A stretch of 45,067 nucleotides of DNA from an uncultured Oscillospiraceae bacterium (GCA_947632005.1 CANRNU010000018.1:1-45067), one strand, 5' to 3'. Counted from the stretch's first letter, positions 14,753-23,417 are shown. Notes: generated by a model from the sequence alone, not told the origin. Numbers and translations are program-made.

Positions 14753-15362
14753 CCGGACCGCCTCCTCTCCTGGCTGTAGATTCAGACGCGGAGGCGGTGA
14801 AAAAGTTCCCGTCCCCGGTCAGCAGGGCCGCCAGCTTCCGCCGGGCCCGGAAGATGCGGCTTTTGACTGTGCCGGCCTCCAGGTCCAATACCCGGCCGAT
14901 CTCCTCGTAGGAGAGGCCGTTGATGTCCCGCAGGATGAGCACCTGTCGGAAGTCCGGTCCCAGCTTGGCCAGGCCCCTGCGCACGGCCTGCCGCTGCTCC
15001 TTTTTTTCCAGCTCCCGCTGGGGGTCGAAGCGCTCATCCGGCAGGTCCAGGTCCTCGTTTTCCCCGTCGGTGAGAGAGCTCTCCCGCCGGCGGCCGGCCT
15101 TGCGGAGCATGTCCAGACAGATGTTGCCGGTGACCCGGTACAGCCACACGGAGAACTTGCTGCCGCCCCGGAACCGGTCCAGGGCCCGGTAGGCCCGGAA
15201 GAATGCCTCCTGGGAGGCGTCCAGGGCGTCCTGCTCGCTGCCCAGCATCCGCAGGGCCAGGTTGTACACGGCCTTTTCGTTGGCCTTTACCAGCTTTTCA
15301 AACTGTTCCGTCTCACCGGCCAGGACCCGGTCGATGAGCGCGCGTTCCTCTTCTCGTGTCAT
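14745..15362 (-). CDS. ECF RNA polymerase sigma factor (RpoE/SigW type)
   Basis: The 205-residue protein has sigma region 2 (YNLALRMLGSEQDALDASQEAFFRAYRAL, then KFSVWLYRVTGNICLDMLR) and region 4 (LILRDINGLSYEEIGRVL, then AGTVKSRIFRARRKL), with no region 1 or 3. It directs polymerase to a set of envelope- or stress-related promoters once freed from the anti-sigma encoded directly downstream. A Ser/Ala/Arg-rich tail of about 20 residues ends the protein. It starts 4 bp after the dus stop codon, so it is probably in the dus transcript. I saw no typical ECF (GAAC/CGTC) promoter in front of it. Confidence 0.94.
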   Translation of the reverse strand: MTREEERALIDRVLAGETEQFEKLVKANEKAVYNLALRMLGSEQDALDASQEAFFRAYRALDRFRGGSKFSVWLYRVTGNICLDMLRKAGRRRESSLTDGENEDLDLPDERFDPQRELEKKEQRQAVRRGLAKLGPDFRQVLILRDINGLSYEEIGRVLDLEAGTVKSRIFRARRKLAALLTGDGNFFTASASESTARRGGGPDA

Positions 15363-15366
15363 ACAG

Positions 15367-16335
15367 TCACCTCAATTCCCGCTTGACCCGGCGGACGATG
15401 GCCCGGATGTCCTCCAGAGAGCTCACCTTCACCATCTCCCGCTTGATGGGGCCCGACCAGGGCACCCCCCGCAGATACCAGCCCAACTGTTTGCGGGCCT
15501 CCAGACAGGCGATGTGGGGGTCCTTCCACCCGCAGGCCAGCTCGAACTGTCCCAGGGCCGTGTCCATCCGCTCCGCCAGGGGCGGCAGCGCCGGCTCGGG
15601 GAGCCCCGCCAGGGCCGCGTTGATGCGGGCGAATATCCATGGGTCACCGAAGCAGCCCCGGCCCACCATGCACATGTCCGCCCCGGTCCGCTTCAGGATG
15701 CGCACCGCGTCATGGCCGGAGAATACGTCCCCGTTGGCGATGACCGGGATGGATACTGCCGCCTTCACGTCCCGGATGATGTCCCAGTCCGCCGCACCGG
15801 CGTACATCTGCACCCGGGTCCGACCATGGACGGTGATGGCAGCGGCCCCGGCCTGCTGGCAGACCTTTGCGAATTCCACCGCGTTCACGTTCCCGCCGTC
15901 CCAGCCCTTGCGGAACTTCACCGTCACGGGCCTGTCCACGGCGGAAACGCAGGATTCGATGATGCGGCCGGCCTTGTCCGGGTCCCGCATGAGGGCGGAG
16001 CCGTCCCCGCTCTTGACGACCTTTCCCACGGGACAGCCCATATTAATGTCTAGGATGTCCGCGCCGGATATCTCCAAGGCAAGGCCCGCGGCGTCCGCCA
16101 TGACGGACGGGTCCGAGCCGAAGATCTGGGCGGCGGCGGGCCGGTCGCCCCCGGGGCAGAACAGGAGCTCCTTCGTCTTGGGGTCATTGTAGACGAGCCC
16201 CCGGCTGGAGACCATCTCCGTGCAGGTGAGGGCCGCGCCCTGCTCCCGGCAGATATGCCGGAAGGCGGCGTCCGTCACCCCCGCCATGGGGGCCAGCGCC
16301 GCTCTGCCCGGTATGTGCACGTTCCCGATATCCAT
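15367..16335 (-). CDS. dus: tRNA-dihydrouridine synthase, DusB type
   Basis: The 322-residue FMN enzyme reduces uridines in the tRNA D-loop with NADPH. Visible are the TIM-barrel start LAPMAGVTDAAFR, the active-site Cys in DINMGCPVGKVVKSGDGSAL, the catalytic-region VTVHGRT-like AAITVHGRTR, IANGDVFSG for flavin phosphate and MVGRGCFGDPW. GGGGAGGGGCC precedes the ATG. It is the first gene of a minus-strand unit with the ECF sigma and anti-sigma, driven by a near-consensus promoter, and diverges from the LTA-synthase-like gene. Confidence 0.95.
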   Translation of the reverse strand: MDIGNVHIPGRAALAPMAGVTDAAFRHICREQGAALTCTEMVSSRGLVYNDPKTKELLFCPGGDRPAAAQIFGSDPSVMADAAGLALEISGADILDINMGCPVGKVVKSGDGSALMRDPDKAGRIIESCVSAVDRPVTVKFRKGWDGGNVNAVEFAKVCQQAGAAAITVHGRTRVQMYAGAADWDIIRDVKAAVSIPVIANGDVFSGHDAVRILKRTGADMCMVGRGCFGDPWIFARINAALAGLPEPALPPLAERMDTALGQFELACGWKDPHIACLEARKQLGWYLRGVPWSGPIKREMVKVSSLEDIRAIVRRVKRELR

Positions 16336-16365
16336 GGCCCCTCCCCGGCAAAAAATACCACGGCC

Positions 16366-16394
16366 ATTGTAGCTTCAACGGGCCGGAGTGTCAA
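16366..16394 (-). promoter_or_regulatory. Sigma-A promoter of dus-sigma-anti-sigma
   Basis: On the minus strand perfect TTGACA (16389-16394), 17 bp, TACAAT (16366-16371), about 30 bp before the dus ATG. Confidence 0.8.
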
Positions 16395-16450
16395 CTTGTT
16401 TTCTCCTGCCCGGGCAGCGGCGGGGGCCGGGAGACGGATTTTTACCCTTT

Positions 16451-16464
16451 TGTAAACGGTTACA
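16451..16464. promoter_or_regulatory. CcpA cre site
   Basis: TGTAAACGGTTACA fits the cre consensus TGWAANCGNTNWCA at every position. It lies 2 bp upstream of the -35 box of the LTA-synthase-like gene and about 57 bp upstream of the dus -35 box. A cre placed just upstream of a -35 can activate or repress, so the direction of control is open. Confidence 0.7.
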
Positions 16465-16466
16465 GA

Positions 16467-16495
16467 TTGACGAAAGTTGACGGTTTGAGTACAAT
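16467..16495 (+). promoter_or_regulatory. Sigma-A promoter of the LTA-synthase-like gene
   Basis: TTGACG (16467-16472), 17 bp, TACAAT (16490-16495). A second TTGACG at 16478 is too close to the -10 to serve. Confidence 0.75.
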
Positions 16496-16540
16496 AGAAT
16501 CCCATCGAGCTGTGAAGCGTATAAAAGGAGTGCCGGCGCA

Positions 16541-18541
16541 TTGGACATCAGAGCGAAGAAAAACACGCGGGTTTTCAAATGTCTTTTTCCCCTGTCCCTG
16601 CTCTATTATGAGATCATCTTCCGCCTCTTCACCATAGGGGGCGTCTTCCGGGTCAGGAGCCTGCTCATGATCCCCTTCTGCTGCGCCTACGGGTTCGTGG
16701 GGTATTTTCTGGCCACCCTCTCCCGGAACCGGCGGGTGAACCGCCTCATCACCGCGGTCCTGCTGTTCCTCACGGCCATCCCTTACGGGGTGGAGGCGTT
16801 CGTATACCGGGAGTTTCGGATATTTTTCAACATCCAGGCCATCCTGGGCGGCGCCGGGGACGTGGCGAGCGAGTTTTCCGGCGAGGCGTTCCGGATGGTC
16901 CTCTCCCTGCAGGGCATCGCGTGCATCGCGCTGTTTCTGCTGCCCGGCGTGCTGTATCTGCTCCTGGGAAGAGCCCCCGTCCGGATCGGAGGCCGGGAGC
17001 GGGGCATGGCTGCGGCCCGGGCGGCGGCATATTACCTCATCTGCGTCATGGTCATCCAGATGACGCCGGTCCTGTCCCGGCTGTATGGGGACGAGTACAG
17101 CTTCAACGCCGCAGTGGACCAGTTCGGCTTCCTCACCGGCGTGCAGCTGGACGTGCGTGACCGGCTTTTTGGCCGGAACACCTTCCAGGATGTGGACATC
17201 GTCGAGGCCCTGGCAACGCCCACGCCGGCGGTGACGCCGGAGATCACCCCTGAGCCGGTGGTATATGAGCCCAACCAGCTGAACCTGCCCCTGGACGACC
17301 CCTTCGGCAACGCCACCGACGACATCAAACAGCTGAACGCCTATGTGGCCAATCAGAAGCCATCCATGAAAAACGAGTTCACCGGCAGGTTCGCCGGGAA
17401 GAATCTCATCATCATCACCGCGGAGGCGTTCTGCCGGGAGGTCATCGACCCGGAGCTGACCCCCACCCTGTACCGGATGGCCACCAAGGGCATCAACTTT
17501 ACCGACTACTATCAGTTCGCCGGAGCCGGCACCATCGGCGGCGAGTATCAGCACCTGTTCGGCCTGCTCCCCATGGAGGGCGTGGACTCCTTCCAGATGA
17601 TGACGGAAAACGTCCGCAACATGTCCATTGCCCATGCCCTGGCCGACCAGGGCTATCAGGGGGCGGCCTACCATAACGGCGAGTGCTTCTTCTATGACCG
17701 GGATCAGACCCATATCCATCTGGGCTATACCGACGGCTTCCTGGCCTTGGGCAACGGCCTGGAGGACGTGCTGGGAGTGGAGTGGACCGACAGCGACAAG
17801 CTGATGTTTGAAAAGACGGTGCCCACCTACATCGACCGCCAGCCCTTCTGCTGCTACTACATGACCATCAGCGCCCACGCCCCCTATGGCTTTGACGACA
17901 ACGACTGCGCCGCCAGATACAGGGAGAGAGTGGAGGGCCTGTCCTGCAGCGACCAGGTGAAGGGATATCTGGCCTCCAACCAGGAGCTGGAGGAGGCCAT
18001 GGCCTATCTGATCGGGGTGCTGGAGGAAAAAGGCATCGCGGACGACACGGTCATCTGTCTGACCGGCGACCACTTCCCCTATGGCCTGGACGACGGCGCG
18101 GGTCTGGGGAATATGCCCTACCTGTCGGAACTGTATGGCTACGAGGTGGAGAACAGCTTCCAGCGGGACCACAACGCCTGGCTCCTCTGGTGCGGGGAGC
18201 TGGAGGACGAGGAGCCTGTCGTCATCGACGGCCCCACCTCCAGTCTGGATATCCTGCCCACGCTGTACAACCTGTTTGGCATCGATTTCGACTCCCGGCT
18301 GTTCCCGGGACGGGACGTGTTTTCCGACGCGCCGGCGTTCATCTTTACGACCGGCTACGACTGGAAGAGCGATCTGGGGGAGTACTTCAACGAGGAGGAC
18401 ACCTTCACGCCCGTCAGCGAGGATGTGGTCCTGCCGGACGGCTACGTGGAGAATATGAAGGCCGTGGCCAGCAACAAGATCAGCTTCTGCTCCGGCGTGC
18501 TGGAAACGGACTATTACGGCTATCTGTTCGGCTCCAACTGA
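16541..18541 (+). CDS. LTA synthase/sulfatase-family membrane protein
   Basis: The 666-residue protein has five hydrophobic segments in the first 190 residues, a Pro/Thr-rich linker (PTPAVTPEITPEP), and an extracellular alkaline-phosphatase-fold domain from about residue 280. LtaS-like active-site features are present: the metal-ligand Glu in IIITAEAF (about residue 293), a Thr in AGTIGGEYQHLFG in the nucleophile position (about 329) and LTGDHFPYG (Asp-His, about 509). It should transfer glycerol-phosphate or a related polyol-phosphate headgroup outside the membrane; hydrolysis is the alternative. Translation starts at a TTG with AAAAGGAG upstream. A cre site sits at its promoter. Confidence 0.88.
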   Translation: MDIRAKKNTRVFKCLFPLSLLYYEIIFRLFTIGGVFRVRSLLMIPFCCAYGFVGYFLATLSRNRRVNRLITAVLLFLTAIPYGVEAFVYREFRIFFNIQAILGGAGDVASEFSGEAFRMVLSLQGIACIALFLLPGVLYLLLGRAPVRIGGRERGMAAARAAAYYLICVMVIQMTPVLSRLYGDEYSFNAAVDQFGFLTGVQLDVRDRLFGRNTFQDVDIVEALATPTPAVTPEITPEPVVYEPNQLNLPLDDPFGNATDDIKQLNAYVANQKPSMKNEFTGRFAGKNLIIITAEAFCREVIDPELTPTLYRMATKGINFTDYYQFAGAGTIGGEYQHLFGLLPMEGVDSFQMMTENVRNMSIAHALADQGYQGAAYHNGECFFYDRDQTHIHLGYTDGFLALGNGLEDVLGVEWTDSDKLMFEKTVPTYIDRQPFCCYYMTISAHAPYGFDDNDCAARYRERVEGLSCSDQVKGYLASNQELEEAMAYLIGVLEEKGIADDTVICLTGDHFPYGLDDGAGLGNMPYLSELYGYEVENSFQRDHNAWLLWCGELEDEEPVVIDGPTSSLDILPTLYNLFGIDFDSRLFPGRDVFSDAPAFIFTTGYDWKSDLGEYFNEEDTFTPVSEDVVLPDGYVENMKAVASNKISFCSGVLETDYYGYLFGSN

Positions 18542-18595
18542 CGGCGGACGCCGCGGTCAGCAGTGCCGGATGCGCTTTTCCGGGAGCGGCACAGC

Positions 18596-18637
18596 ACAAC
18601 GGGGACAGGGCCCGCATGGGCAGCCTGTCCCCGTTGT
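18596..18637. terminator. Long hairpin between convergent genes (non-canonical)
   Basis: A 14-bp perfect stem (18596-18609 with 18624-18637) encloses a second small stem (GCCC/GGGC, 18610-18621). No U tract follows on either strand, so its role as terminator for the flanking convergent genes is only inferred from position. Confidence 0.45.
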
Positions 18638-18713
18638 ATGTTGTCCTCGATCCATGCCGGGCAAACGCCTGTGCGGCACCGCCCGGGGGCGGCTGCCAAA
18701 GAAGCCCTTCCGG

Positions 18714-19106
18714 TCAGTCCTTCAGGGGCACGCCCTTGGCGTCGGTGTTGATCTTGCCGCAGAGGATCAGGATGCCCTCGATCAGGCCCCAGATCGCGCC
18801 GATGCCGAAGCACAGGCTCAGAACGATCTGCGCGATGGCCTTGCCGGTGTAACCCAGATAGAAGTTGTGGACGCCAAAGCCGCCCAGGAAGATGCCCAGC
18901 AGGCCGGCAGTCATCTTGGACTTCTGCGTGGAGGGATCCACACTGGCCGTCAGAGCGCTGCCGCAGGCCAGGCACACAGCGGCCCCCGGGCTGATGGGCT
19001 TGCCGCAGTTGTGGCAAAAGCTCGCGCCGGTACCCTTTGCCGCGCCGCACTTGATGCAAACGGCGGCATTGTCGTTCATTTCGCTTCCGCAGTTTTTGCA
19101 ATACAT
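18714..19106 (-). CDS. TM2-domain protein with zinc ribbons
   Basis: The protein has two N-terminal zinc-ribbon Cys pairs (MYCKNCG, CIKCG and CHNCG, CLACG) followed by a TM2 domain of two membrane helices (GLLGIFLGGFGVHNFYLG, then IAQIVLSLCFGIGAIW). The ATG at 19106 is chosen because AGGAGG lies 11 bp upstream; the alternative ATG at 19115 is only 2 bp from it. The family has no firmly established function. It lies 15 bp behind a DUF2752 gene, a pairing I recall as common in Clostridia, suggesting that the two act together in the membrane. Confidence 0.88.
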   Translation of the reverse strand: MYCKNCGSEMNDNAAVCIKCGAAKGTGASFCHNCGKPISPGAAVCLACGSALTASVDPSTQKSKMTAGLLGIFLGGFGVHNFYLGYTGKAIAQIVLSLCFGIGAIWGLIEGILILCGKINTDAKGVPLKD

Positions 19107-19121
19107 ATTTCTCATATCCTC

Positions 19122-19487
19122 CTAAATTATTCTTGTGAGCCATACGCCGGACAGACGCATGACGTAACAAGCAAGAAATCCGACGCCTATCCCGATCAGG
19201 AGAAGGCGGTCGGCCCAGGGGCGGCGGAAAAGCGCGCCGTCTGTCCAGATGAGAAGTCCGATCACCGGCAGGGAGAAGACCATGGGATGCCATCGCACCG
19301 CCTCGCCTATATGGCCCTGGAGCAGTGCCCACAAAGCGCGGCTCATACCGCAGCCCGGACAGGGGACCCCCGTTGCGGTGAAGAACAGGCAGGGGAACCG
19401 GATGAGCCACAGCACGCCGTACACGGCGGCGGCCAGCCCGAAGGCGAGCGATTTTTTCTGCCAGGACACGGCGGTGGTTTTGGGCAT
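19122..19487 (-). CDS. DUF2752 membrane protein
   Basis: The protein has three hydrophobic segments and the DUF2752 signature GVPCPGCGMSRA followed by WHPMVFSLPVIGLLIW. The start at 19487 (MPKTTAVSW) has AAGGGG 8 bp upstream. A frame opening at 19535 would begin about where the transcript itself begins, given TATAAT at 19544-19549, so it is rejected. Function is unknown. It is the first gene of a two-gene unit with the TM2 protein. Confidence 0.85.
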   Translation of the reverse strand: MPKTTAVSWQKKSLAFGLAAAVYGVLWLIRFPCLFFTATGVPCPGCGMSRALWALLQGHIGEAVRWHPMVFSLPVIGLLIWTDGALFRRPWADRLLLIGIGVGFLACYVMRLSGVWLTRII

Positions 19488-19543
19488 GTCCGACGCCCCT
19501 TCCCATGCCGGTCGATTTGTCGGATTATGTCTCATTTTATTGT

Positions 19544-19572
19544 ATTATAGTGCGTTGTCCTGCCAAGTGCAA
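19544..19572 (-). promoter_or_regulatory. Sigma-A promoter of the DUF2752-TM2 unit
   Basis: On the minus strand TTGCAC (19567-19572), 17 bp, TATAAT (19544-19549). Confidence 0.75.
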
Positions 19573-19645
19573 GTAATTTTTTTGCGGTTTGGCCACTTTG
19601 GTCCCACCATATGTTGGAAAACCGGCAGAAATACCTGCAAAAAAA

Positions 19646-19677
19646 GAAAAAACGCCCGGGACCAAGTGTCCCGGGCG
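19646..19677 (-). terminator. Terminator after sigE
   Basis: A perfect 10-bp stem (19653-19662 with 19668-19677), 5-nt loop, and TTTTTTC on the minus strand. It ends 11 bp after the sigE stop, so the sporulation operon stops here. Confidence 0.9.
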
Positions 19678-19687
19678 GTGCTGGCTG

Positions 19688-20392
19688 TCAGAACTGGCGG
19701 ATGAGTTCCCGCCGGAGCCGAAGGATGATGCGCTTTTCCAGACGGCTGATGTAGCTTTGGGAGATGCCAAGAAGGTCGGCCACCTCTTTTTGGGTCAGCT
19801 CCTCGTAGCCCTCCAGGCCGAAGCGCATGAGGATGATGGAACGCTCCCGCTCGTCCAGCCGGTCTACTGCCTCCATCAGAAGCTGCCGCTCCACGTCCTC
19901 CTCGATGGGCTTGATGACCTCCTCGCCGTCGGTGCCCAGCACGTCCGAGAGCAGAAGCTCGTTGCCGTCCCAGTCGGTGTTCAGCGGCTCGTCGATGGAG
20001 ATCTCCGCCCGGTGAGAGCTCTTCTTGCGCAGGAACATGAGGATCTCGTTTTCGATGCACCGGGAGGCATAGGTGGCCAGCTTGATCTTCTTGTCGGGGT
20101 TGAAGGTACCGATGGACTTGATCAGGCCGATGGTGCCGATGGAGATCAGGTCCTCGATGTTCACGCCGGTGTTTTCAAACCGCCGGGCGATGTAGACCAC
20201 CAGCCGGAGGTTGTGCTCGATGAGAGCCTGGCGGGCCTCATGGTCCCCCTGCATGAGGGCGGCGATGGCGGCGTTTTCCTCGTCCTTGTCCAGGGGCGGA
20301 GGCAGTACGTCGCTGCCGCCGATGTAAAAGATGCGGTCGGCGGGCTGAAGCCGGAGCTGCAGCTGCAGCAGGAGCAGTTTGAGCAGATTCAT
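19688..20392 (-). CDS. sigE: Sporulation sigma factor sigma-E
   Basis: The 234-residue protein has an N-terminal pro-sequence-like segment ([15 protein letters not shown]), sigma region 2 ([18 protein letters not shown], then [15 protein letters not shown], then [19 protein letters not shown]) and region 4 ([23 protein letters not shown]). It directs early mother-cell transcription during endospore formation after cleavage of the pro-sequence. It lies 21 bp downstream of spoIIGA, the gene for its own activating protease, as in other spore-formers. Unlike the common arrangement, sigG does not follow; a terminator does. Confidence 0.95.
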   Translation of the reverse strand: MNLLKLLLLQLQLRLQPADRIFYIGGSDVLPPPLDKDEENAAIAALMQGDHEARQALIEHNLRLVVYIARRFENTGVNIEDLISIGTIGLIKSIGTFNPDKKIKLATYASRCIENEILMFLRKKSSHRAEISIDEPLNTDWDGNELLLSDVLGTDGEEVIKPIEEDVERQLLMEAVDRLDERERSIILMRFGLEGYEELTQKEVADLLGISQSYISRLEKRIILRLRRELIRQF

Positions 20393-20413
20393 GGGATGAC
20401 TCCTTTCCAGTAG

Positions 20414-21226
20414 TCAGATCACGGCGTCATAGGCGCCGTCCGTACCGATGGGCGCGGCGGTCACAGCGGCCACCAGGTCCCGGCGCTCCTGCCCGTCCAC
20501 GGTGACCCGGTCGGGGCGGAAGGCCAGAAGCAGGCTCCGCCCGCCGGTGACGCCCCGGCAGGGGATGAGCCGTGTGCCGGGGATGTGCAGCACCGCCTCC
20601 GCGGGAGGGCCCCGCAGGAAGGACGCCTCCGCCGGGTCGAACAGCCCGCCCACCGCCGCGGCCTCCGCCACGAAGGCGGCGCAGCCGGAGATGGGGTCCA
20701 CCAGACCGTTGCCCGTGTCCTCCAGCGCGCGCAGGCACACCCGGCGGCCCTGCCGCTCCACGGTCACGTCCAGGACCCGCCGGACCGCATGCCTCGCGGT
20801 GCCCCGGAACAGCAGGCTCACCGCCGCCCAGCACAGGGCGAAGGCCAGGGCCAGAACGCGCATGTCCGGCCGGAAGAAGGGGCCGGTCCGGCAACCGCTG
20901 CTTTGGAGGAGCCCGGCGGCATACACCGCCCCTCCGAACAGGGCCGTCACCCCCAGAAGACCCGCGAAGCACCGGCCCAAATGCCGCTGGTCCCCAAAGG
21001 CGATCAGGGTCATGGCCCCGGCCAGCACCGGCAGCATGGGAGGCGCGCGCAGCCAGTGCAGGGCCGGCAGCAGCGACCCGCAGCTCCAGGCGGCACCCAG
21101 CGCCGCGGCCAGCAGGAACCGGCCCCGCCGGTAGGGCAGAGCAAGCAGCTTTGCCGTGCCGAGCAGCAAAAAGTAGTCGATGAGAAGGTCCAGAACGGCC
21201 AGCTCATCCAGATACACCGTCTTCAT
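20414..21226 (-). CDS. spoIIGA: Sigma-E processing peptidase SpoIIGA
   Basis: The start at 21226 (MKTVYLDELAVLDLLIDYFLL) matches the family; the frame extends upstream without a reason to use it. About five membrane helices occupy residues 10-150. A cytoplasmic aspartic-protease-like domain follows, with the catalytic Asp in EDTGNGLVDPISG near residue 170. The protein cleaves the pro-sequence of sigma-E when triggered by SpoIIR from the forespore. At 270 residues it is a little shorter than the Bacillus protein (about 309) but both parts are present. It diverges from pyrH. I could not find a clear Spo0A box in the 158-bp gap. Confidence 0.92.
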   Translation of the reverse strand: MKTVYLDELAVLDLLIDYFLLLGTAKLLALPYRRGRFLLAAALGAAWSCGSLLPALHWLRAPPMLPVLAGAMTLIAFGDQRHLGRCFAGLLGVTALFGGAVYAAGLLQSSGCRTGPFFRPDMRVLALAFALCWAAVSLLFRGTARHAVRRVLDVTVERQGRRVCLRALEDTGNGLVDPISGCAAFVAEAAAVGGLFDPAEASFLRGPPAEAVLHIPGTRLIPCRGVTGGRSLLLAFRPDRVTVDGQERRDLVAAVTAAPIGTDGAYDAVI

Positions 21227-21324
21227 ACATACGATGATAGCTCCCGGAAGATGCGAAGCCGGTTGAAATCGGCGGGCGGTTGTGATAAAATTTTTGAGAA
21301 GGGGGAAAAGGTGCGCGGATGTGG

Positions 21325-21353
21325 TTGAATTTGTTACCTTTGCCCCATACAAT
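21325..21353 (+). promoter_or_regulatory. Sigma-A promoter of the pyrH-polC cluster
   Basis: TTGAAT (21325-21330), 17 bp, TACAAT (21348-21353), 31 bp before the pyrH ATG. Confidence 0.7.
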
Positions 21354-21384
21354 AGAAGAAAACGAGGACAGGAGGCCAGCGGAT

Positions 21385-22098
21385 ATGGAGAAACCTGTAT
21401 ACCGCCGTGTTCTTTTGAAGATCAGCGGCGAGGCCCTGGGAGGAGAGAGCGGCCGCGGATTGGACTTTGGCGTGATGCATGCCGTGTGCCGGGCGATCAA
21501 GAGCTGCGCGGAGATGGGCGTGCAGATCGGCGTCGTCACCGGCGGCGGGAACTATTGGCGCGGCGCCAAGGACGGCGGCGGCCGGATGGAACGGTCCCAC
21601 GCCGACCAGATGGGGATGCTGGCCACGGTCATGAACAGCCTGGCCCTGTGCGAGGTGCTGGAGCAGGAGGGCGTGCCTGCCCGGGTCATGACCATGATCG
21701 ACATGACCCGCATCGCAGAGCCCTATTCCATCGGCCGGGCTATGCACCACTTTGCCAAGGGGCGGGTGGTACTGTTCGGCGCCGGCAGCGGCAACCCCTT
21801 TTTCTCCACCGACTCCGCCGCGGCCCTGAAGGCTACGGAGATCGGCGCGGATGCCCTTTTGATGGCCAAGAACATTGACGGCGTCTATACCGCCGACCCG
21901 GCCAAGGACCCGTCGGCTGTGCGTCTGGACCATGTCAGCTATGCCGACATTCTGGCCAAGGACCTGAAGGTCATCGACTCCACCGCCACCTGCATGCTGA
22001 AGGACAACGCCATCCCCACCATGATCTTTGCCCTGGACCCGCCGGAGAATATCGTCCGCGTGGTCATAGGCGAGAAGATCGGGACCATCGTGAGCTAA
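21385..22098 (+). CDS. pyrH: UMP kinase
   Basis: The start at 21385 (MEKPVYRRVLLKISGEAL) has AGGAGG 9 bp upstream. The 237-residue amino-acid-kinase-fold enzyme makes UDP from UMP and ATP. Visible are LLKISGEALGG (phosphate binding), VVTGGGNYWRG, DQMGMLATVMNSLAL and the Asp-rich IDGVYTADPAKDP. It is typically a UTP-inhibited hexamer. It leads the cluster; frr follows after 36 bp. Confidence 0.97.
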   Translation: MEKPVYRRVLLKISGEALGGESGRGLDFGVMHAVCRAIKSCAEMGVQIGVVTGGGNYWRGAKDGGGRMERSHADQMGMLATVMNSLALCEVLEQEGVPARVMTMIDMTRIAEPYSIGRAMHHFAKGRVVLFGAGSGNPFFSTDSAAALKATEIGADALLMAKNIDGVYTADPAKDPSAVRLDHVSYADILAKDLKVIDSTATCMLKDNAIPTMIFALDPPENIVRVVIGEKIGTIVS

Positions 22099-22134
22099 TC
22101 GAAAATAACGACACACAAAAGGAGGACCTGACCC

Positions 22135-22686
22135 ATGTCTGAGCTGAAAGAGTTTGAAGAGAAGATGAAGAAGGCCAAGGAGTTCCTCTCCGGCCAGTTC
22201 GACGCCGTGCGGGCCGGGCGCGCCAACGCGGCGGTCCTCAACGGCATCACCGTTGACTATTACGGCTCTCCCACGCCCATCAACCAGGTGGCGGCCATCT
22301 CTGTGCCGGACCCCCGGACCCTGGTCATCACCCCCTGGGACGGCTCCGTGCTGAAGGGCATCGAAAAGGCTATCCAGACCTCTGAACTGGGCATCAATCC
22401 CCAGAACGACGGTCGGGTCATCCGGCTGGTGTTCCCCCAGCTGACCGAGGAGCGGCGCAAGGAGCTGGCCAAGCAGGTGCGCAAGTACGGCGAGGAGGCC
22501 AAGGTGGCCGTGCGCAACATCCGCCGGGACGCCATGGACAAGATCAAAAAGCAGCAGAAGGCCGGCGACATCACCGAGGACGACCAGAAGGATCTGGAGA
22601 AGGACCTGCAGAAGCTGACCGACAACAACATCAAGGACATCGACAAGCTCACCGAGGCCAAGGAGAAAGAGCTGTTTGCCATATGA
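22135..22686 (+). CDS. frr: Ribosome recycling factor
   Basis: The 183-residue protein has the full RRF length and motifs: FDAVRAGRANAAVLNGI, VPDPRTLVITPWD, GINPQNDGRVIRLVFPQLTEERRKELAK and VRNIRRDAMDKIKK. It splits post-termination ribosomes with EF-G. AAAAGGAGGACCTGACCC precedes the start. Its stop overlaps the uppS start by 4 bp (ATGA), so the two are coupled. Confidence 0.97.
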   Translation: MSELKEFEEKMKKAKEFLSGQFDAVRAGRANAAVLNGITVDYYGSPTPINQVAAISVPDPRTLVITPWDGSVLKGIEKAIQTSELGINPQNDGRVIRLVFPQLTEERRKELAKQVRKYGEEAKVAVRNIRRDAMDKIKKQQKAGDITEDDQKDLEKDLQKLTDNNIKDIDKLTEAKEKELFAI

Positions 22687-23405
22687 GCGATAAGACCAGG
22701 AAGGTGCTGGCGGGAGGGTCCGAAGGACTCCCCCGCCATATCGCCGTCATTATGGACGGCAACGGCCGCTGGGCCCAAAAGCGCGGTCTGCCCCGGACGG
22801 CGGGCCATTCCGCCGGGGCCGACAGCTTCCGCAAGGCCGCCCGGTACTGTCAGAAGCTGGGCGTGGAGTATCTGACCGTGTACGCCTTCTCCACGGAGAA
22901 CTGGAAGCGCCCTGCCGACGAGGTGGCGGGCATCATGGCCCTGCTGGAGAAGTATCTGCGGCAGGCCCTCCGGGACCTGGAAAAGGAAAAGGTCCGCATC
23001 TGCATCTTTGGGGACCTGGCCCCCTTTGCACCGGAGCTGCAGCGCCTGTGCCGGGAGTGCATGGAGCGGTCCAGCATCTATACCGGGGCCCAGGTGAACA
23101 TCTGCCTCAACTACGGCGGCCGGGACGAGATCGTCCGGGCGGCGAAGCGCTGGGCGGCGGACGGCTGTCCGGAGCTTGACGAGGACGTGTTCGGCGGCTA
23201 TATGTGGGGCGGGAACATCCCGGACCCGGACCTGCTCATCCGCCCCGGCGGGGAGATGCGCATCTCCAATTTCCTGCTGTGGGAGTGCGCCTATGCGGAG
23301 TTTTACTTCTCCGACGTGCTTTGGCCGGACTTTGACGAGCGGGAATTCGACAAGGCCATCGCCGCCTATCAGCACCGGCAGCGCCGGTACGGAGACATCG
23401 GATAA
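22683..23405 (+). CDS. uppS: Undecaprenyl diphosphate synthase (isoprenyl transferase)
   Basis: The 240-residue cis-prenyltransferase has HIAVIMDGNGRWAQKRG with the catalytic Asp, GHSAGADSFRKAA, TVYAFSTENWKRP and the C-terminal DLLIRPGGEMRISNFLLWE. It condenses isopentenyl diphosphate to the C55 carrier lipid of wall synthesis. The isoprenoid precursors come from dxr and ispG in the same cluster. Only 12 bp separates it from dxr, so cdsA, which sits between them in many Firmicutes, is missing. Confidence 0.96.
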   Translation: MSDKTRKVLAGGSEGLPRHIAVIMDGNGRWAQKRGLPRTAGHSAGADSFRKAARYCQKLGVEYLTVYAFSTENWKRPADEVAGIMALLEKYLRQALRDLEKEKVRICIFGDLAPFAPELQRLCRECMERSSIYTGAQVNICLNYGGRDEIVRAAKRWAADGCPELDEDVFGGYMWGGNIPDPDLLIRPGGEMRISNFLLWECAYAEFYFSDVLWPDFDEREFDKAIAAYQHRQRRYGDIG

Positions 23406-23417
23406 GAGGAAAGAGAT

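Noticed and set aside
18596-18637. Standard rho-independent terminator
   Set aside because: The stem is strong, but no T run follows on either strand, so it is kept only as a low-confidence hairpin.
21227-21384. Spo0A boxes upstream of spoIIGA
   Set aside because: I looked for TGTCGAA-like sites on both strands and saw none clear enough; no promoter for spoIIGA is claimed.
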